Counted from the stretch's first letter, positions 1 to 8,559 are shown. The stretch: 64,000 nucleotides of DNA from Sphingomonadaceae bacterium (GCA_019239915.1 JAFAZF010000011.1:124001-188000); one strand, 5' to 3'. Numbers and translations are program-made. The notes: generated by a model from the sequence alone, not told the origin.

Positions 1-489
1 CGCTATACGCTGGTCAACGAGCCCGAGAGCCTCGTCCCGCTCACACAGGAGGTGGAGACGCTGAAACTCTATCTCGATATCGAGAAGATGCGCTTCGAGG
101 ATCGGTTGCGCGCGCATTTCGACATCGATCCGGCAGCCGCACAGGCGCGGTTGCCGTCGCTCCTGCTCCAGCCGCTCGTCGAGAACGCGATCAAATATGC
201 AGTGACACCGCAGGAGGAAGGCGCCGACATCTCGGTGACGGCGCGGCTCAACGGCGCCAGGCTCCATATCGAGGTTTCGGATAGCGGTCCGGGCTTGAAC
301 GATGGCGGTTCCGGGGCCATTCAGACCCAGCAGGTAACATCGACCGGGGTCGGCCTCGCCAACACGCGCGACAGGCTCGCGCAGGCTTATGGCGGCGATC
401 ACAGGTTCGAGATCCACGGCAGCGCCGCAGGCGGCTTCGGCGTGACGATAGAAGTGCCATATCAGACGGAGCCCGGCGCGCACCCATGA
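1..489 (+). CDS. LytS/AlgZ-type sensor histidine kinase, C-terminal part (5' end outside window)
   Basis: The frame is open from base 1, so only the last 162 residues of the protein are present. They hold the end of the His_kinase region and a HATPase_c domain. The N-box reads LLQPLVENAIKYAV, as in the LytS/YehU family, and a G-box follows (SGPGL, then STGVGLANTRDRL). The protein should phosphorylate the LytTR regulator directly downstream. Its stop overlaps that gene's ATG (ATGA), so the two are translationally coupled. The N-terminal membrane/sensor part and the phospho-accepting His lie upstream of the window, so the signal sensed cannot be judged. Confidence 0.9.
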   Translation, partial: RYTLVNEPESLVPLTQEVETLKLYLDIEKMRFEDRLRAHFDIDPAAAQARLPSLLLQPLVENAIKYAVTPQEEGADISVTARLNGARLHIEVSDSGPGLNDGGSGAIQTQQVTSTGVGLANTRDRLAQAYGGDHRFEIHGSAAGGFGVTIEVPYQTEPGAHP

Positions 490-1295
490 CCATCCGCACC
501 ATCCTCGTCGACGATGAGAGCCTCGCCATCCAGGGCCTCGAGCTCCGGCTCCACGCCCACGACGACGTCGAGATCATCGATCGCTGCACCAACGGGCGCG
601 AGGCGATCCGCGCCATCAAAACGCACAAGCCGGACCTCGTCTTCCTCGACATCCAGATGCCGGGCTTCGACGGCTTCTCCGTGATCCAGGGTCTGATGGA
701 GGTCGAGCCGCCGCTCGTCGTGTTCGTCACCGCCTATACGGATCATGCGATCCGGGCGTTCGAGGCGCAGGCGCTCGGCTATCTCATGAAGCCGGTCGAG
801 GAGGACAAGCTCGCGGCGACGCTCGATCTCGTCCGCACGCGCCTGTCGGAAAAGCGAGCAGTCGAGGAATCGGCCAAGCTCAAAGAAGCGCTCGCCGAGC
901 ATGCGCCCGAGGCGGCCGAGGCGATGGCCGAAGCTGGCGGCGGCGACGATGCGCCCGCCTCGAACCGCTTCGAGAAGCTGATCAACATCAAGGATCGCGG
1001 CCAGATTTTCCGCGTCGACGTCGACACGATCGAGCGGATCGACGCCGCCGGCGACTATATGTGCATCTATACCGGTGACAACACACTGATCCTGCGCGAG
1101 ACGATGAAGTTCCTCGAGAAGCGGCTCGATCCGAGGCGCTTCCAGCGCGTTCACCGCTCGACGATCGTCAACCTCGACCTTGTCCGCCAGGTGAAGCCAC
1201 ACACCAACGGCGAATGCTTCCTGGTGCTCGAGAGCGGTGCGCAGGTGAAGGTCAGCCGATCCTATCGCGATGTGGTGGCGCGCTTCGTGCACTAG
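486..1295 (+). CDS. LytTR-family response regulator
   Basis: This is a 269-residue AlgR/LytR-type regulator. The N-terminal receiver domain has the acidic pair DD at 9-10 and the phospho-acceptor Asp55 in FLDIQMPG. A charged, Ala/Glu-rich linker spans about 120-160. The C-terminal LytTR DNA-binding domain (about 165-268) contains the expected IERIDAAGDY and FQRVHRSTIVN segments. The start ATG overlaps the stop of the upstream kinase, forming a two-component operon. The linker is longer than in many LytTR regulators. The target promoters are unknown. Confidence 0.93.
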   Translation: MTIRTILVDDESLAIQGLELRLHAHDDVEIIDRCTNGREAIRAIKTHKPDLVFLDIQMPGFDGFSVIQGLMEVEPPLVVFVTAYTDHAIRAFEAQALGYLMKPVEEDKLAATLDLVRTRLSEKRAVEESAKLKEALAEHAPEAAEAMAEAGGGDDAPASNRFEKLINIKDRGQIFRVDVDTIERIDAAGDYMCIYTGDNTLILRETMKFLEKRLDPRRFQRVHRSTIVNLDLVRQVKPHTNGECFLVLESGAQVKVSRSYRDVVARFVH

Positions 1296-1309
1296 GCCAA
1301 GAGAGCTGC

Positions 1310-1401
1310 CGTTCGGTTCGAGCTTGTCGAGAACCGGCCACGGGCGCCTACTTCTCGACTGCGGGTCTCGACAGGCTCAACCCTCCGCTCGAAGGGAACG
1401 G
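1310..1401. repeat. Dispersed palindromic repeat, family A, copy 1
   Basis: The outer arms are CCGTTCGGTTCGAGC and GCTCGAAGGGAACGG. The interior carries TTCTCGACTGCGGGTCTCGACAG-like sequence shared with the copies at 13150-13264 (inverted) and 24654-24770. This copy lacks about 25 bases of the left interior found in the other two. It lies in the gap between convergent genes, where it could form a long hairpin or act as a terminator. Confidence 0.8.
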
Positions 1402-1424
1402 TCAAAACAGTTAGGCGTAGCTGG

Positions 1425-1907
1425 CTAGCCTGGCCCGAGCAGCTTCGTCACGCCATCGAGCTGCTCGCGTTCATGCGTGTCGATTGCGTTCACCTCGGCG
1501 ACCGCGGCATCGAGCGCGGCGGCATCGAATTCGCCAGAAGTGCGCTCGGCATCCAGATCGGCGCGCGCCTTGGTGACCGGCGTGCGCGCAGCTTCGAGCC
1601 GCGTCGCCGCCTGCTGCGCCGCAATCCACGCATCGCTGCCGATCGCGGCGTGACCACCCTTGGCAGCGGCCGCATGCGCCAGCCCCGCCTCCTGCTGGAA
1701 ATCGGCATCGCCCTTCTTCGCCGTCGCCACGATCTCGACATAGCGCGCCGCGAGCGCCGGGTTGGCGCGGGGTGCTGCCGGCGGCAGCGCGGCGGGCTCG
1801 CTCAGACTCAGCTTCTCGATCGGCCGCGGCGCGAGCGAGGGATAGACCGTGCCATTGGCACAGCAGGCGAGCGACAGCAGCGCGATGGGCGAAAGGAGGC
1901 GGCGCAT
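1425..1907 (-). CDS. Hypothetical lipoprotein
   Basis: This 160-residue protein has a short basic N-terminus, a hydrophobic stretch and a lipobox-like LACC near residue 16, so it is probably an outer or inner membrane lipoprotein. The mature part is Ala-rich, charged and predicted helical (many ARADLDAE-like segments), resembling small coiled-coil lipoproteins. I recognise no named domain. It is convergent with the LytTR regulator and transcribed away from tRNA-Arg. Codon use matches its neighbours, and the signal sequence supports it as a real gene rather than a shadow frame. Confidence 0.75.
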   Translation of the reverse strand: MRRLLSPIALLSLACCANGTVYPSLAPRPIEKLSLSEPAALPPAAPRANPALAARYVEIVATAKKGDADFQQEAGLAHAAAAKGGHAAIGSDAWIAAQQAATRLEAARTPVTKARADLDAERTSGEFDAAALDAAVAEVNAIDTHEREQLDGVTKLLGPG

Positions 1908-1986
1908 GGTGATGGCTTAGGTAACGCGTCATCACCATGCAACGGGGTTGCGCCATGACTCTCGGCGATCTAAGAGCCGCGGCCAC

Positions 1987-2063
1987 GCGCCCGTAGCTCA
2001 GCTGGATAGAGCATCAGACTACGAATCTGAGGGTCGGACGTTCGAATCGTTCCGGGCGCGCCA
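1987..2063 (+). tRNA. tRNA-Arg (anticodon ACG)
   Basis: The full cloverleaf can be folded by eye. The acceptor stem is GCGCCCG with CGGGCGC, the D stem GCTC/GAGC, the anticodon stem TCAGA/TCTGA with loop CTACGAA (anticodon ACG at 2021-2023), and the T arm GGACG-TTCGAAT-CGTTC. The CCA end is encoded at 2061-2063. ACG is expected to be edited to ICG and to read CGU/CGC/CGA. No integrase or att-like duplication was seen next to it. Confidence 0.97.
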
Positions 2064-2211
2064 AATATGGGTCCGATGCGGGTCGTTATCCGTCGGAGGA
2101 ACAGGAAGCGTTGGCAGGCTGCGCGTATCTTGCAGACGGCCTTGTGAGTGAGGACAGGCTGCCGCGGCATCGCCGTGGGGCGCCCTTTCCGGCATTTCCA
2201 GGAACGAACGC

Positions 2212-3138
2212 GTGATCGAGGCTGCGATCGCGACGAGCGCCGCGAGCCCGATCGAGCCGCCGCTCGCGCTGGCGCCAGGCGTTGCCGGCTGGCGGCGCTG
2301 GATCGGTCCGTTCATTTCGATGGCGGTGCTCGTTGCGGCGCTGAGCCAGCTGCGCGGCCTGCCGGTGCACAACGTCATCGCGCTGGTGCCGCACGCGCTG
2401 AGCTTCTGGCTGCTGTTCGCGGCCTTCTATCTCGCCGGCCCGGCGAGCGAATGGGTGATCTATCGCAGGCTGTGGCGGCTGCCGCCCTCCGGATTCCTCG
2501 CGCTGATGCGCAAGCGGATCAGCAACGAGATCCTGCTTGGTTATTCCGGCGAGCTCTATTTCTACGGTTGGGCGCGGCGCAATGCCGCGATCTCGGCCGC
2601 GCCGTTCGGCGCGATCAAGGACGTCGCGATCCTCTCCGCCGCGGTCGGCAACATGGCCACGCTGCTGCTGCTGGCGCTGGCCTGGCCGCTGCTCGGCTCG
2701 CTCCATCTCGGCATGAGCGGGCGGATGCTCACGGTCTCGATCGGCACGGTGGCGCTGAGCTCGCTCGGGACCTTGTTCTTCCGACGCTCGATCTTCAGCC
2801 TCAGGCGGCAGGATCTGCAGTTCATCGCCATGCTCCACGCGCTACGCGTGGCGGCGACTCTGGTGCTGACCGCTCTGCTCTGGACCTGGGTGCTGCCGGC
2901 GGCGCCGCTCGGCTGGTGGCTGGTGCTGGCGACGCTGAGCATGCTCGTCTCGCGCCTGCCGTTCGTGCCCAACAAGGACATCGTGTTCGCCGGTCTCGTC
3001 GCCTTCCTGATCGGCCATGGCGCCGAAACCGCCTCGCTGCTCGCGATGATGGCGGGGCTGATCCTCGCCACCAACGTCTTCCTCGGCGCCGCGCTTCCAC
3101 TCGCCGAGCTGCTCGGCGCCGAGCGCCGTGCGGGCTGA
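2212..3138 (+). CDS. Polytopic membrane protein upstream of glycosyltransferases
   Basis: This 308-residue protein has about seven to eight hydrophobic segments, for example near 35-50, 58-75, 130-160, 170-190, 215-255 and 265-295. A conserved-looking SNEILLGYSGELYFYGWARR stretch lies in a cytosolic-type loop. The GTG start has AGGAA about 8 bases upstream. The overall plan recalls lysylphosphatidylglycerol-synthase/UPF0104-like or flippase-type membrane proteins, but no family can be named with certainty. Its stop overlaps the presumed start of the GINT1-like gene, so the two are probably co-translated. Context suggests a role in export or assembly of an envelope glycolipid; this is inference. 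Confidence 0.8.
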   Translation: MIEAAIATSAASPIEPPLALAPGVAGWRRWIGPFISMAVLVAALSQLRGLPVHNVIALVPHALSFWLLFAAFYLAGPASEWVIYRRLWRLPPSGFLALMRKRISNEILLGYSGELYFYGWARRNAAISAAPFGAIKDVAILSAAVGNMATLLLLALAWPLLGSLHLGMSGRMLTVSIGTVALSSLGTLFFRRSIFSLRRQDLQFIAMLHALRVAATLVLTALLWTWVLPAAPLGWWLVLATLSMLVSRLPFVPNKDIVFAGLVAFLIGHGAETASLLAMMAGLILATNVFLGAALPLAELLGAERRAG

Positions 3139-4046
3139 GCCCGCTGCTCGCGACCGACATCTGGCGCCTCGGCATCGTCAAGGCGCGCGCGGAGGAGGTG
3201 CTGGCGAGGGGCAGCCTCGAAGGACTGGACATCGGCTGGCTGCCCGAGGACCGGCCCTACGCCTATCTCGCCGATCCGTTCGGGCTGTGGCGTGACGGCA
3301 CGCTCCACATTTTCGCCGAAGCCTATGACTATCGCACGCGTCACGGCGTCATCGATGTGCTGCGGCTGGACGCGGAGTTCCGGCTGATCGATCGCCGCAC
3401 CTGCCTGCGCGAGCCCTGGCATCTTTCCTATCCGTTCGTCTTCGAGGCCAATGGCGAGACCTGGCTGCTCCCCGAAGCGTATAAATCCGGCGCGCTGACG
3501 CTCTATCGCGCGGCGGCCTTTCCGCATCGCTGGGAAGCCGCGGCGCGGATCACGCTCGATGCCCCGGCGATCGATGCGACGCCGTTCCGCCATGGCGGGC
3601 TCTGGTGGCTCGCTTATGCCCCCGGCGGTAACATCGCCGCGCGCCAGGGGCGCCTGCATCTCGCGCATGCGGACCGGTTGACGGGGCCGTGGCGGAGCCA
3701 TCCGGGCAATCCGGTGCGGATCGATCGCGCCGGCGCGCGGCCGGGCGGCAGCGTCGTCATGATCGAGGGAATGCCGGTGCTGCCGGTGCAGGATTGCTCG
3801 CGCACCTATGGCGGTGCGCTGCGCGCGCTGCGCTTCGTCGAGCTGACCACCGCGCGTGCCGCTGTCGAGATCGGTGCGCCGATTACCGCGCCGGCCGCGG
3901 CCGAGCGCTTTCGCGACGGCCTGCACACGCTCTCCGCGTGCGGCGATATCTGTCTAGTCGACGTCAAGCATATCGATCGCGGATTTGGCGGCCGCGCAAT
4001 CGATCTTGCCCGCCTGCTGAGGTTTCGATCGCGCCGCGACGTCTGA
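3135..4046 (+). CDS. GINT1-like (glucosamine inositolphosphorylceramide transferase N-domain-like) protein
   Basis: About 303 residues with the beta-propeller pattern of the GINT1 N-terminal/GH43-like family: WLPEDRPYAYLADPFGLW, then HIFAEAYDY, LREPWHLSYPFVF, WLLPEAY and WWLAYAPGG. In plants the fused family member takes part in glycosylating inositolphosphorylceramides. Bacterial stand-alone members are usually found beside sugar transferases. The start is uncertain: no ATG, GTG or TTG lies in frame near the conserved N-terminus. A CTG at 3135 overlaps the upstream stop as CTGA, and GTG 3198 is the next alternative. The apparently open frame upstream of 3135 is a shadow of the membrane-protein gene. 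Confidence 0.75.
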   Translation: MSPLLATDIWRLGIVKARAEEVLARGSLEGLDIGWLPEDRPYAYLADPFGLWRDGTLHIFAEAYDYRTRHGVIDVLRLDAEFRLIDRRTCLREPWHLSYPFVFEANGETWLLPEAYKSGALTLYRAAAFPHRWEAAARITLDAPAIDATPFRHGGLWWLAYAPGGNIAARQGRLHLAHADRLTGPWRSHPGNPVRIDRAGARPGGSVVMIEGMPVLPVQDCSRTYGGALRALRFVELTTARAAVEIGAPITAPAAAERFRDGLHTLSACGDICLVDVKHIDRGFGGRAIDLARLLRFRSRRDV

Positions 4047-4188
4047 TCTGCGTGATCGCAAGAATGAAACCTTTGTCATGCACAATCGACATCGTTGCGC
4101 TGCGGCCGCCGGGGGCCGATTCTGCGCGCGGGGTAATGGGCGGGTGTTGCGTGGTGACTGATTTCAGGCGGAATGCGCGGGGGCGGTC

Positions 4189-5382
4189 GTGCGCATAGTC
4201 GACGTTTGCGCCTTTTATTCGCCGCACGGCGGCGGCGTACGCACCTATGTCGAGCAGAAACGGGCGCGCGCCGCGGAGTGCGGCCATGAGCTCGTGCTGA
4301 TCGTTCCCGGCGCGAGGGACGCGGTCGAGCATGCGGCATGCGGCGCGCGGATCGTCCACATCGCATCGCCCAAGCTGCCGCTTGACCGCCGCTACCGATA
4401 TTTCGCCGAGGCGGCGCCCGTCCACGCCGCGCTCGACCGGATCGCGCCGGACATCGTCGAGGCGTCGTCGCCATGGCGCACCGCCTCGATCGTCGCGAAC
4501 TGGCCGAGCGACGTGCCGCGCGCGCTCGTGATGCATGCCGATCCGATGGCCTCTTACGCCTATCGCTGGTTCGGCCGGGTCGCGGCTCGGGCGACGATCG
4601 ATCGCCACTTCGAGTGGTTCTGGAGCCACTTGCGTCGCACGGCGCGCGGGCATGATCTCGTCGTCGCCGCCAACAACCAGCTCGCACGTCGTCTCGGCGA
4701 GGGCGGGGTGCGGGGTAGCGCCGGCATCGTCACCATCCCGATGGGTACCGAGCCCGATCTCTTCTCGCCCAATCGACGCGACCTCGCGCTCCGCCGCCAG
4801 CTGATCGCGAGCTGCGGCCTGCCGGAGGAGGCGACGCTGTTGCTCGGCATCGGCCGCCACTCGCCGGAGAAGCGCTGGCCGACGGTGATCGATGCGGCGC
4901 GGATCGCCGGCGTCGCCAGACCGATCGCGTTGGTGCTGATCGGCGACGGACCCGATCACAAGAAGGTGGTGCGCCGCGCCGGGGGCAACCCGCACGTGCG
5001 CTTCCTCGCGCCAATCCGCAATCGCGAGCGTCTCGCGACAATCCTGGCGAGCGCCGACGCGCTGATCCATGGTTGCGAGTCTGAGACGTTCGGCATGGTC
5101 GCCGCGGAGGCTGCCGCCTCCGGCCTGCCGCTGATCGTCCCCGACGAAGGCGGCGCGCGCGATCTCGCCGCGCCGGATCGCGCCGAATATTATCGCGCGG
5201 GCGATGCGCGCGCGGGTGCTGCGGCGATCGCGCGGCTGTTGTCGCGCAACCAGCTTCGCCTGCGCCATGCCGCCGCCCGCGCCGCGGCGCAGGTGCCGAC
5301 GATGGAGGGACACTTCGATGCTCTGTTCGATCGCTACGCGGCACTCGCCGCCGCGCGCGGCGACATGCGGCTGCGGGCATGA
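4189..5382 (+). CDS. GT4-type (GT-B fold) glycosyltransferase
   Basis: This 397-residue protein begins with MRIVDVCAFYSPHGGGVRTY, the nucleotide-sugar transferase glycine loop of GT-B enzymes. The C-terminal Rossmann half (about 220-370) holds LLGIGRHSPEKRW and the donor-binding E-x7-E motif in ESETFGMVAAEAAASGLPLIV. It probably transfers a hexose from a nucleotide sugar to an envelope lipid or glycan. GTG 4189 is chosen because the hydrophobic first beta strand begins there. It follows the GINT1-like gene after 142 bases, so it may share a transcript or have its own promoter. The acceptor is unknown. Confidence 0.88.
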   Translation: MRIVDVCAFYSPHGGGVRTYVEQKRARAAECGHELVLIVPGARDAVEHAACGARIVHIASPKLPLDRRYRYFAEAAPVHAALDRIAPDIVEASSPWRTASIVANWPSDVPRALVMHADPMASYAYRWFGRVAARATIDRHFEWFWSHLRRTARGHDLVVAANNQLARRLGEGGVRGSAGIVTIPMGTEPDLFSPNRRDLALRRQLIASCGLPEEATLLLGIGRHSPEKRWPTVIDAARIAGVARPIALVLIGDGPDHKKVVRRAGGNPHVRFLAPIRNRERLATILASADALIHGCESETFGMVAAEAAASGLPLIVPDEGGARDLAAPDRAEYYRAGDARAGAAAIARLLSRNQLRLRHAAARAAAQVPTMEGHFDALFDRYAALAAARGDMRLRA

Positions 5383-5434
5383 CGTAACGCTTCGACAACC
5401 ATGCGGATGATAAGGCGCTTTGGGGGAATGCGGC

Positions 5435-5863
5435 ATGAGTTTGGAAAGACTGATTGCCGAGCATGACGAGATCGAGGCGCTGGCGGCGCTGATCGAGCGC
5501 TTGGCCGCCGCGCCGCTGGCGGACGCAGCCGCCGTCGCTTCTCTGCTCGGCGCGCTTGCGATCGCAATCGCAGATCACCGCGGCAACGAGCAGCGCAGCG
5601 TCTATCTGCGCTTGCTCAACGGCCGCGACAGCGCGGCCTCTCGGCTGGCCTCGAGCTTCGCAGACGAGTACCGGGGGCTCGAACAGGACCTCGAAATCTA
5701 TCTGTCGGACTGGACGGCGGAATGTATCGCGGCCGATTGGGAGACGTTCGGCGCCGAAACGACGGCGATCCTGACGCGGATGCGCCACCGCGTCGCACGC
5801 GAAAGCGCGGTGGTCTATCCGCTCGCCCTGCAGCGCGGCGCCGTCCGGCTTCGCGCGGGCTGA
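5435..5863 (+). CDS. Hemerythrin-like (HHE) domain protein
   Basis: This 142-residue helical protein matches the HHE-type four-helix bundle. The N-terminal EHDEIEAL, the central DHRGNEQRSVYLRLL and the late RHRVARESAVVYPLAL supply His and Glu ligands at the expected spacing for a di-iron or oxygen-binding site. ATG 5435 is preferred over an in-frame TTG at 5420 because the first helix begins with MSLERLIAEHDE. It may bind iron or sense oxygen or NO. It is convergent with the DUF4893 gene, only two bases from its stop. Confidence 0.8.
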   Translation: MSLERLIAEHDEIEALAALIERLAAAPLADAAAVASLLGALAIAIADHRGNEQRSVYLRLLNGRDSAASRLASSFADEYRGLEQDLEIYLSDWTAECIAADWETFGAETTAILTRMRHRVARESAVVYPLALQRGAVRLRAG

Positions 5864-5865
5864 GG

Positions 5866-6477
5866 TCAGCCTTCGGGAACGAGGTCAACCACCTCGAGCT
5901 CCGATTCCCAATGCGGATAGGGGATCACCAGCCGCCAGTGGTTGGCGCCGATCCGCTCGACCAATCCCGCGAGATCGCGCTCGCTGTCATGCCCGTAGCC
6001 GAGCGCGCGCTTCTCGTCGGAGAGCGCATTGGTGCCGAGAAAGATCATGCGGCGCTCGTCATCGGGATAGAGCAGGCCGGCCGGCCTCTGGACCCCGTCC
6101 AGCCGCTCGAGCCGGAGCAGCGCGCCTTGCTCGGAGATGCGGCAGCGCGACGGCTCCGAGACCGCGAATTCCTTGTTCTGCGGCGTCTGCGCGGCGATCT
6201 TGAACACCCGGCAGCGGTAATCGGTGGCCGGCGGCCGCGGATCGGTCAGTGCGGCGTCGGCCTGCAGTACCACGCCGGCATCGGCGATCTCGCCGGCATG
6301 GGCCGGGTTCGCCTTCGCAAGCGCGTCCATCCACGCATCGCGCCACTTGCGGATATGCTCGCGATCGCCGCGATCCGCGATCGTCCGCCAATTGGGCGGC
6401 GGCGCGGGGTGCGCACCGGCGTGACCGCAGGCCGCCAGCGGGATCAGTGCAAGCGCGGCGAGCAACTTCCTCATCAT
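5866..6477 (-). CDS. DUF4893-type lipoprotein
   Basis: This 203-residue protein has a clear lipoprotein signal: MMRKLLAALALIPLAAC, with the lipobox LAAC near residue 17. The mature domain has WRTIADRGDREHIRKWRDAW, then YRCRVFKI and a C-terminal Gly/His-rich stretch ending WRLVIPYPHWESELEVVDLVP. This is the pattern of the DUF4893 family found in sphingomonads. Function is unknown; it is expected in the periplasm or anchored to a membrane. Two ATGs (6477 and 6474) are possible starts. Confidence 0.82.
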   Translation of the reverse strand: MMRKLLAALALIPLAACGHAGAHPAPPPNWRTIADRGDREHIRKWRDAWMDALAKANPAHAGEIADAGVVLQADAALTDPRPPATDYRCRVFKIAAQTPQNKEFAVSEPSRCRISEQGALLRLERLDGVQRPAGLLYPDDERRMIFLGTNALSDEKRALGYGHDSERDLAGLVERIGANHWRLVIPYPHWESELEVVDLVPEG

Positions 6478-6532
6478 GCAATCCCTTCGCCGTTCGCGCC
6501 TGCATAGCGCGCGTCACGGCCGCGGCAAATCG

Positions 6533-8419
6533 CTAGCCGCCGAGCGCCTCCGCCTCCTCGGCGAGCGCCAGCCAGCGATCCTCCGCGGCGTCGCGCTCCG
6601 CGCGCGCCTTGGCGATCGACTGCTCCAGCGCCACGAAGCGCTTCGGATCGCGCGTATAAAGATCGGGATCGCTGAGCGCCGCTTCGTCGCGCGCAATGCC
6701 GGCCTCGAGCGCTTCGATCCGCGTCGGCAGGAGATCGAGATCGCGCTGATCCTTGTAACTGAGCTTCGCGCGCGGCTTTGCGGAGGGCGCCGGGTCCGCA
6801 GCGGCCTTCGGCGCCGAGGGGCGTGGTGTCGTGCGCCCACGCTCCGCACGCCGGGCCTCCCACTCGGCGTAGCCGCCGGCGATGATGTCGACCTTGCCCG
6901 AGCCGTCGAGCCCGAGGGTGAGCGTCACGGTGCGATCGAGGAAGTCGCGGTCGTGGCTGACCAGCAGCACGGTGCCGTCATAATCGGCGATCACTTCCTG
7001 GAGCAGGTCGAGCGTCTCCATGTCGAGATCGTTGGTCGGTTCGTCGAGCACGAGCAGGTTGGAAGCCCGCGCGAACTCCCGCGCGAGCAGCAGCCGGGAG
7101 CGCTCGCCGCCGGAAAGCGCGCCGATCTTCGCATCGGCGATGGCGGGCTCGAACAGAAATTCCTTGAGATAGCCCTGAATATGCTTCTTGTGGCCGAGCA
7201 CCTCGATCCAGTCGCCGCCATCGGCGAGCACGTCGCGCACGCTTTTCTCGGGTGCCATCAGCTTGCGCTGCTGATCGATGACGACGCCGGAGAGCGTCTT
7301 GGCGAGCTTGACGCTGCCCTCGTCGGGCGGGAGCTCGCCGGTGAGCAGCTTGAGCAGCGTCGTCTTGCCCGCGCCGTTTGCGCCGACGATGCCGAGGCGG
7401 TCACCGCGCTGGATGCGCAGCGTGAAATCACGGATGACGACCCTATCCCCGACAGACTCGTTCGTGCCGCGCCCAGTCGAGGCACGTGTCGCGCCCGATG
7501 CGCCTGGCTCACGTCCCTCGACTTCGCTCGGGCCGAACGGGGTGGGGAGGGGAAAGCTCTTCCACACGCCCTCCGCCTTGATGACGGTCTTGGAGCGCAC
7601 GTCGTCGCTGGCGGTGACGAGCTTGGCCGTGCCCTGCGGCCCGAGCATCGCGGCGCGCTGGGCGCGCATCTCGTTCAGTTTCGCGAGGCGGCCCTGGTTG
7701 CGCCGGCGCCGCGCGGTGACGCCGCGCAGCAGCCAGTGCTCCTCGATCCGCAGCTTCGCGTCGAGGCGCTGCGCGTTGCGCTCCTCCTCGGCGTAGACCC
7801 GCTCGGTCCACGCTTCGAAGCCGCCATAGCCGAGCTCGTCGCGGCGCAGCTGCCCGCGGTCGAGCCACAAGGTCTGGCGGGTGAGGCGGGTGAGGAAGGT
7901 GCGATCGTGGCTGATCACGATGAACGCGCCGGTGAAGCGCTGCAGCCATTGCTCGAGCCAGTCGATCGCCGCGAGATCGAGATGGTTGGTCGGCTCGTCG
8001 AGCAGAAGCACCTGCGGATCGGAAGCAAGCGCGCGCGCGATCGCCGCGCGCCGGCGCTCGCCGCCGCTCGCGGTAGCGGCGTCGCGGGAGAGATCGATGC
8101 CGATCTGATCGGCGATCGCCTCGATGTCGTGCGCCGCACTGCCGCCGGCGACGGCATAATCGCGCAACGTCGCGAAGCCTTCCAGCCGCGGCTCCTGTTC
8201 GAGCAGCACGACCCGCGTCCCAGGCACGATCGTGCGGCCGCCCTCGTCCGCGTCGATCTCGCCGGCGATGAGCTTGAGCAGCGTCGTCTTGCCGGCGCCG
8301 TTGCGGCCGATCAGCGCGAGCCGATCGCGCGGCGCCACGAACAGATCGAGATGCCGGAATAGCCAGCCAGAGCCTTGGACCAGCCCGAGGTCTTCATATG
8401 CGAGAATGGGTGCGGCCAT
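6533..8419 (-). CDS. uup: Uup-type ABC-F ATPase with an in-frame repeat insertion
   Basis: This 628-residue protein has two ABC domains without membrane segments. Walker A boxes are GRNGAGKTTLLK and GANGAGKTTLLK; signatures are SGGERRR and SGGERSR; Walker B/H motifs are LLLDEPTNHLDL and LVLDEPTNDLDM. The C-terminal coiled coil (about 550-628, starting RAKLSYKDQRDL) is the Uup CTD implicated in binding nucleic acids or ribosomes. ABC-F proteins act on ribosomes, and Uup affects transposon precise excision in E. coli. Residues about 290-322 contain PFGPSEVEGREP and a Gly/Ala/Thr-rich run that interrupts the usual junction before DRVVIRDF. This run is encoded by a palindromic repeat (7458-7540). 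Confidence 0.93.
   Translation of the reverse strand: MAAPILAYEDLGLVQGSGWLFRHLDLFVAPRDRLALIGRNGAGKTTLLKLIAGEIDADEGGRTIVPGTRVVLLEQEPRLEGFATLRDYAVAGGSAAHDIEAIADQIGIDLSRDAATASGGERRRAAIARALASDPQVLLLDEPTNHLDLAAIDWLEQWLQRFTGAFIVISHDRTFLTRLTRQTLWLDRGQLRRDELGYGGFEAWTERVYAEEERNAQRLDAKLRIEEHWLLRGVTARRRRNQGRLAKLNEMRAQRAAMLGPQGTAKLVTASDDVRSKTVIKAEGVWKSFPLPTPFGPSEVEGREPGASGATRASTGRGTNESVGDRVVIRDFTLRIQRGDRLGIVGANGAGKTTLLKLLTGELPPDEGSVKLAKTLSGVVIDQQRKLMAPEKSVRDVLADGGDWIEVLGHKKHIQGYLKEFLFEPAIADAKIGALSGGERSRLLLAREFARASNLLVLDEPTNDLDMETLDLLQEVIADYDGTVLLVSHDRDFLDRTVTLTLGLDGSGKVDIIAGGYAEWEARRAERGRTTPRPSAPKAAADPAPSAKPRAKLSYKDQRDLDLLPTRIEALEAGIARDEAALSDPDLYTRDPKRFVALEQSIAKARAERDAAEDRWLALAEEAEALGG
7458..7540. repeat. 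Palindromic repeat, family B, inside uup
   Basis: The left arm (CGTTCGTGCCGCGCCCAGTCGAGGCACG) and right arm (CCTCGACTTCGCTCGGGCCGAACGG) correspond base for base, with divergence, to the two halves of the intergenic element at 16280-16352. Its presence keeps the uup reading frame and adds roughly 30 residues between the first and second ABC domains. Confidence 0.75.
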
Positions 8420-8559
8420 CTTGGCGAGCTAGGCGATGTCGGCCGTGATTTGAAGGGCATGACGCGGCAGGCTGCGGCATGTGCGCAACAGTGTCGCCGG
8501 CAAAGCGCATGCGGTTATTCACTGGCTGTTCAAGCCCCTGGGGCCATGCAATCCAGGTT

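Noticed and set aside
1987-2063. tRNA-Arg as an integration site
   Set aside because: No integrase gene and no repeated 3' tRNA end were seen nearby.
2148-3134. First half of a long open frame running into the GINT1-like gene
   Set aside because: It is a shifted shadow of the membrane-protein gene at 2212-3138; only the part after about 3135 has family-like sequence.
6476-8362. 628-codon open frame opposite uup
   Set aside because: It is a GC3-driven shadow; the ABC-F motifs on the minus strand are complete.
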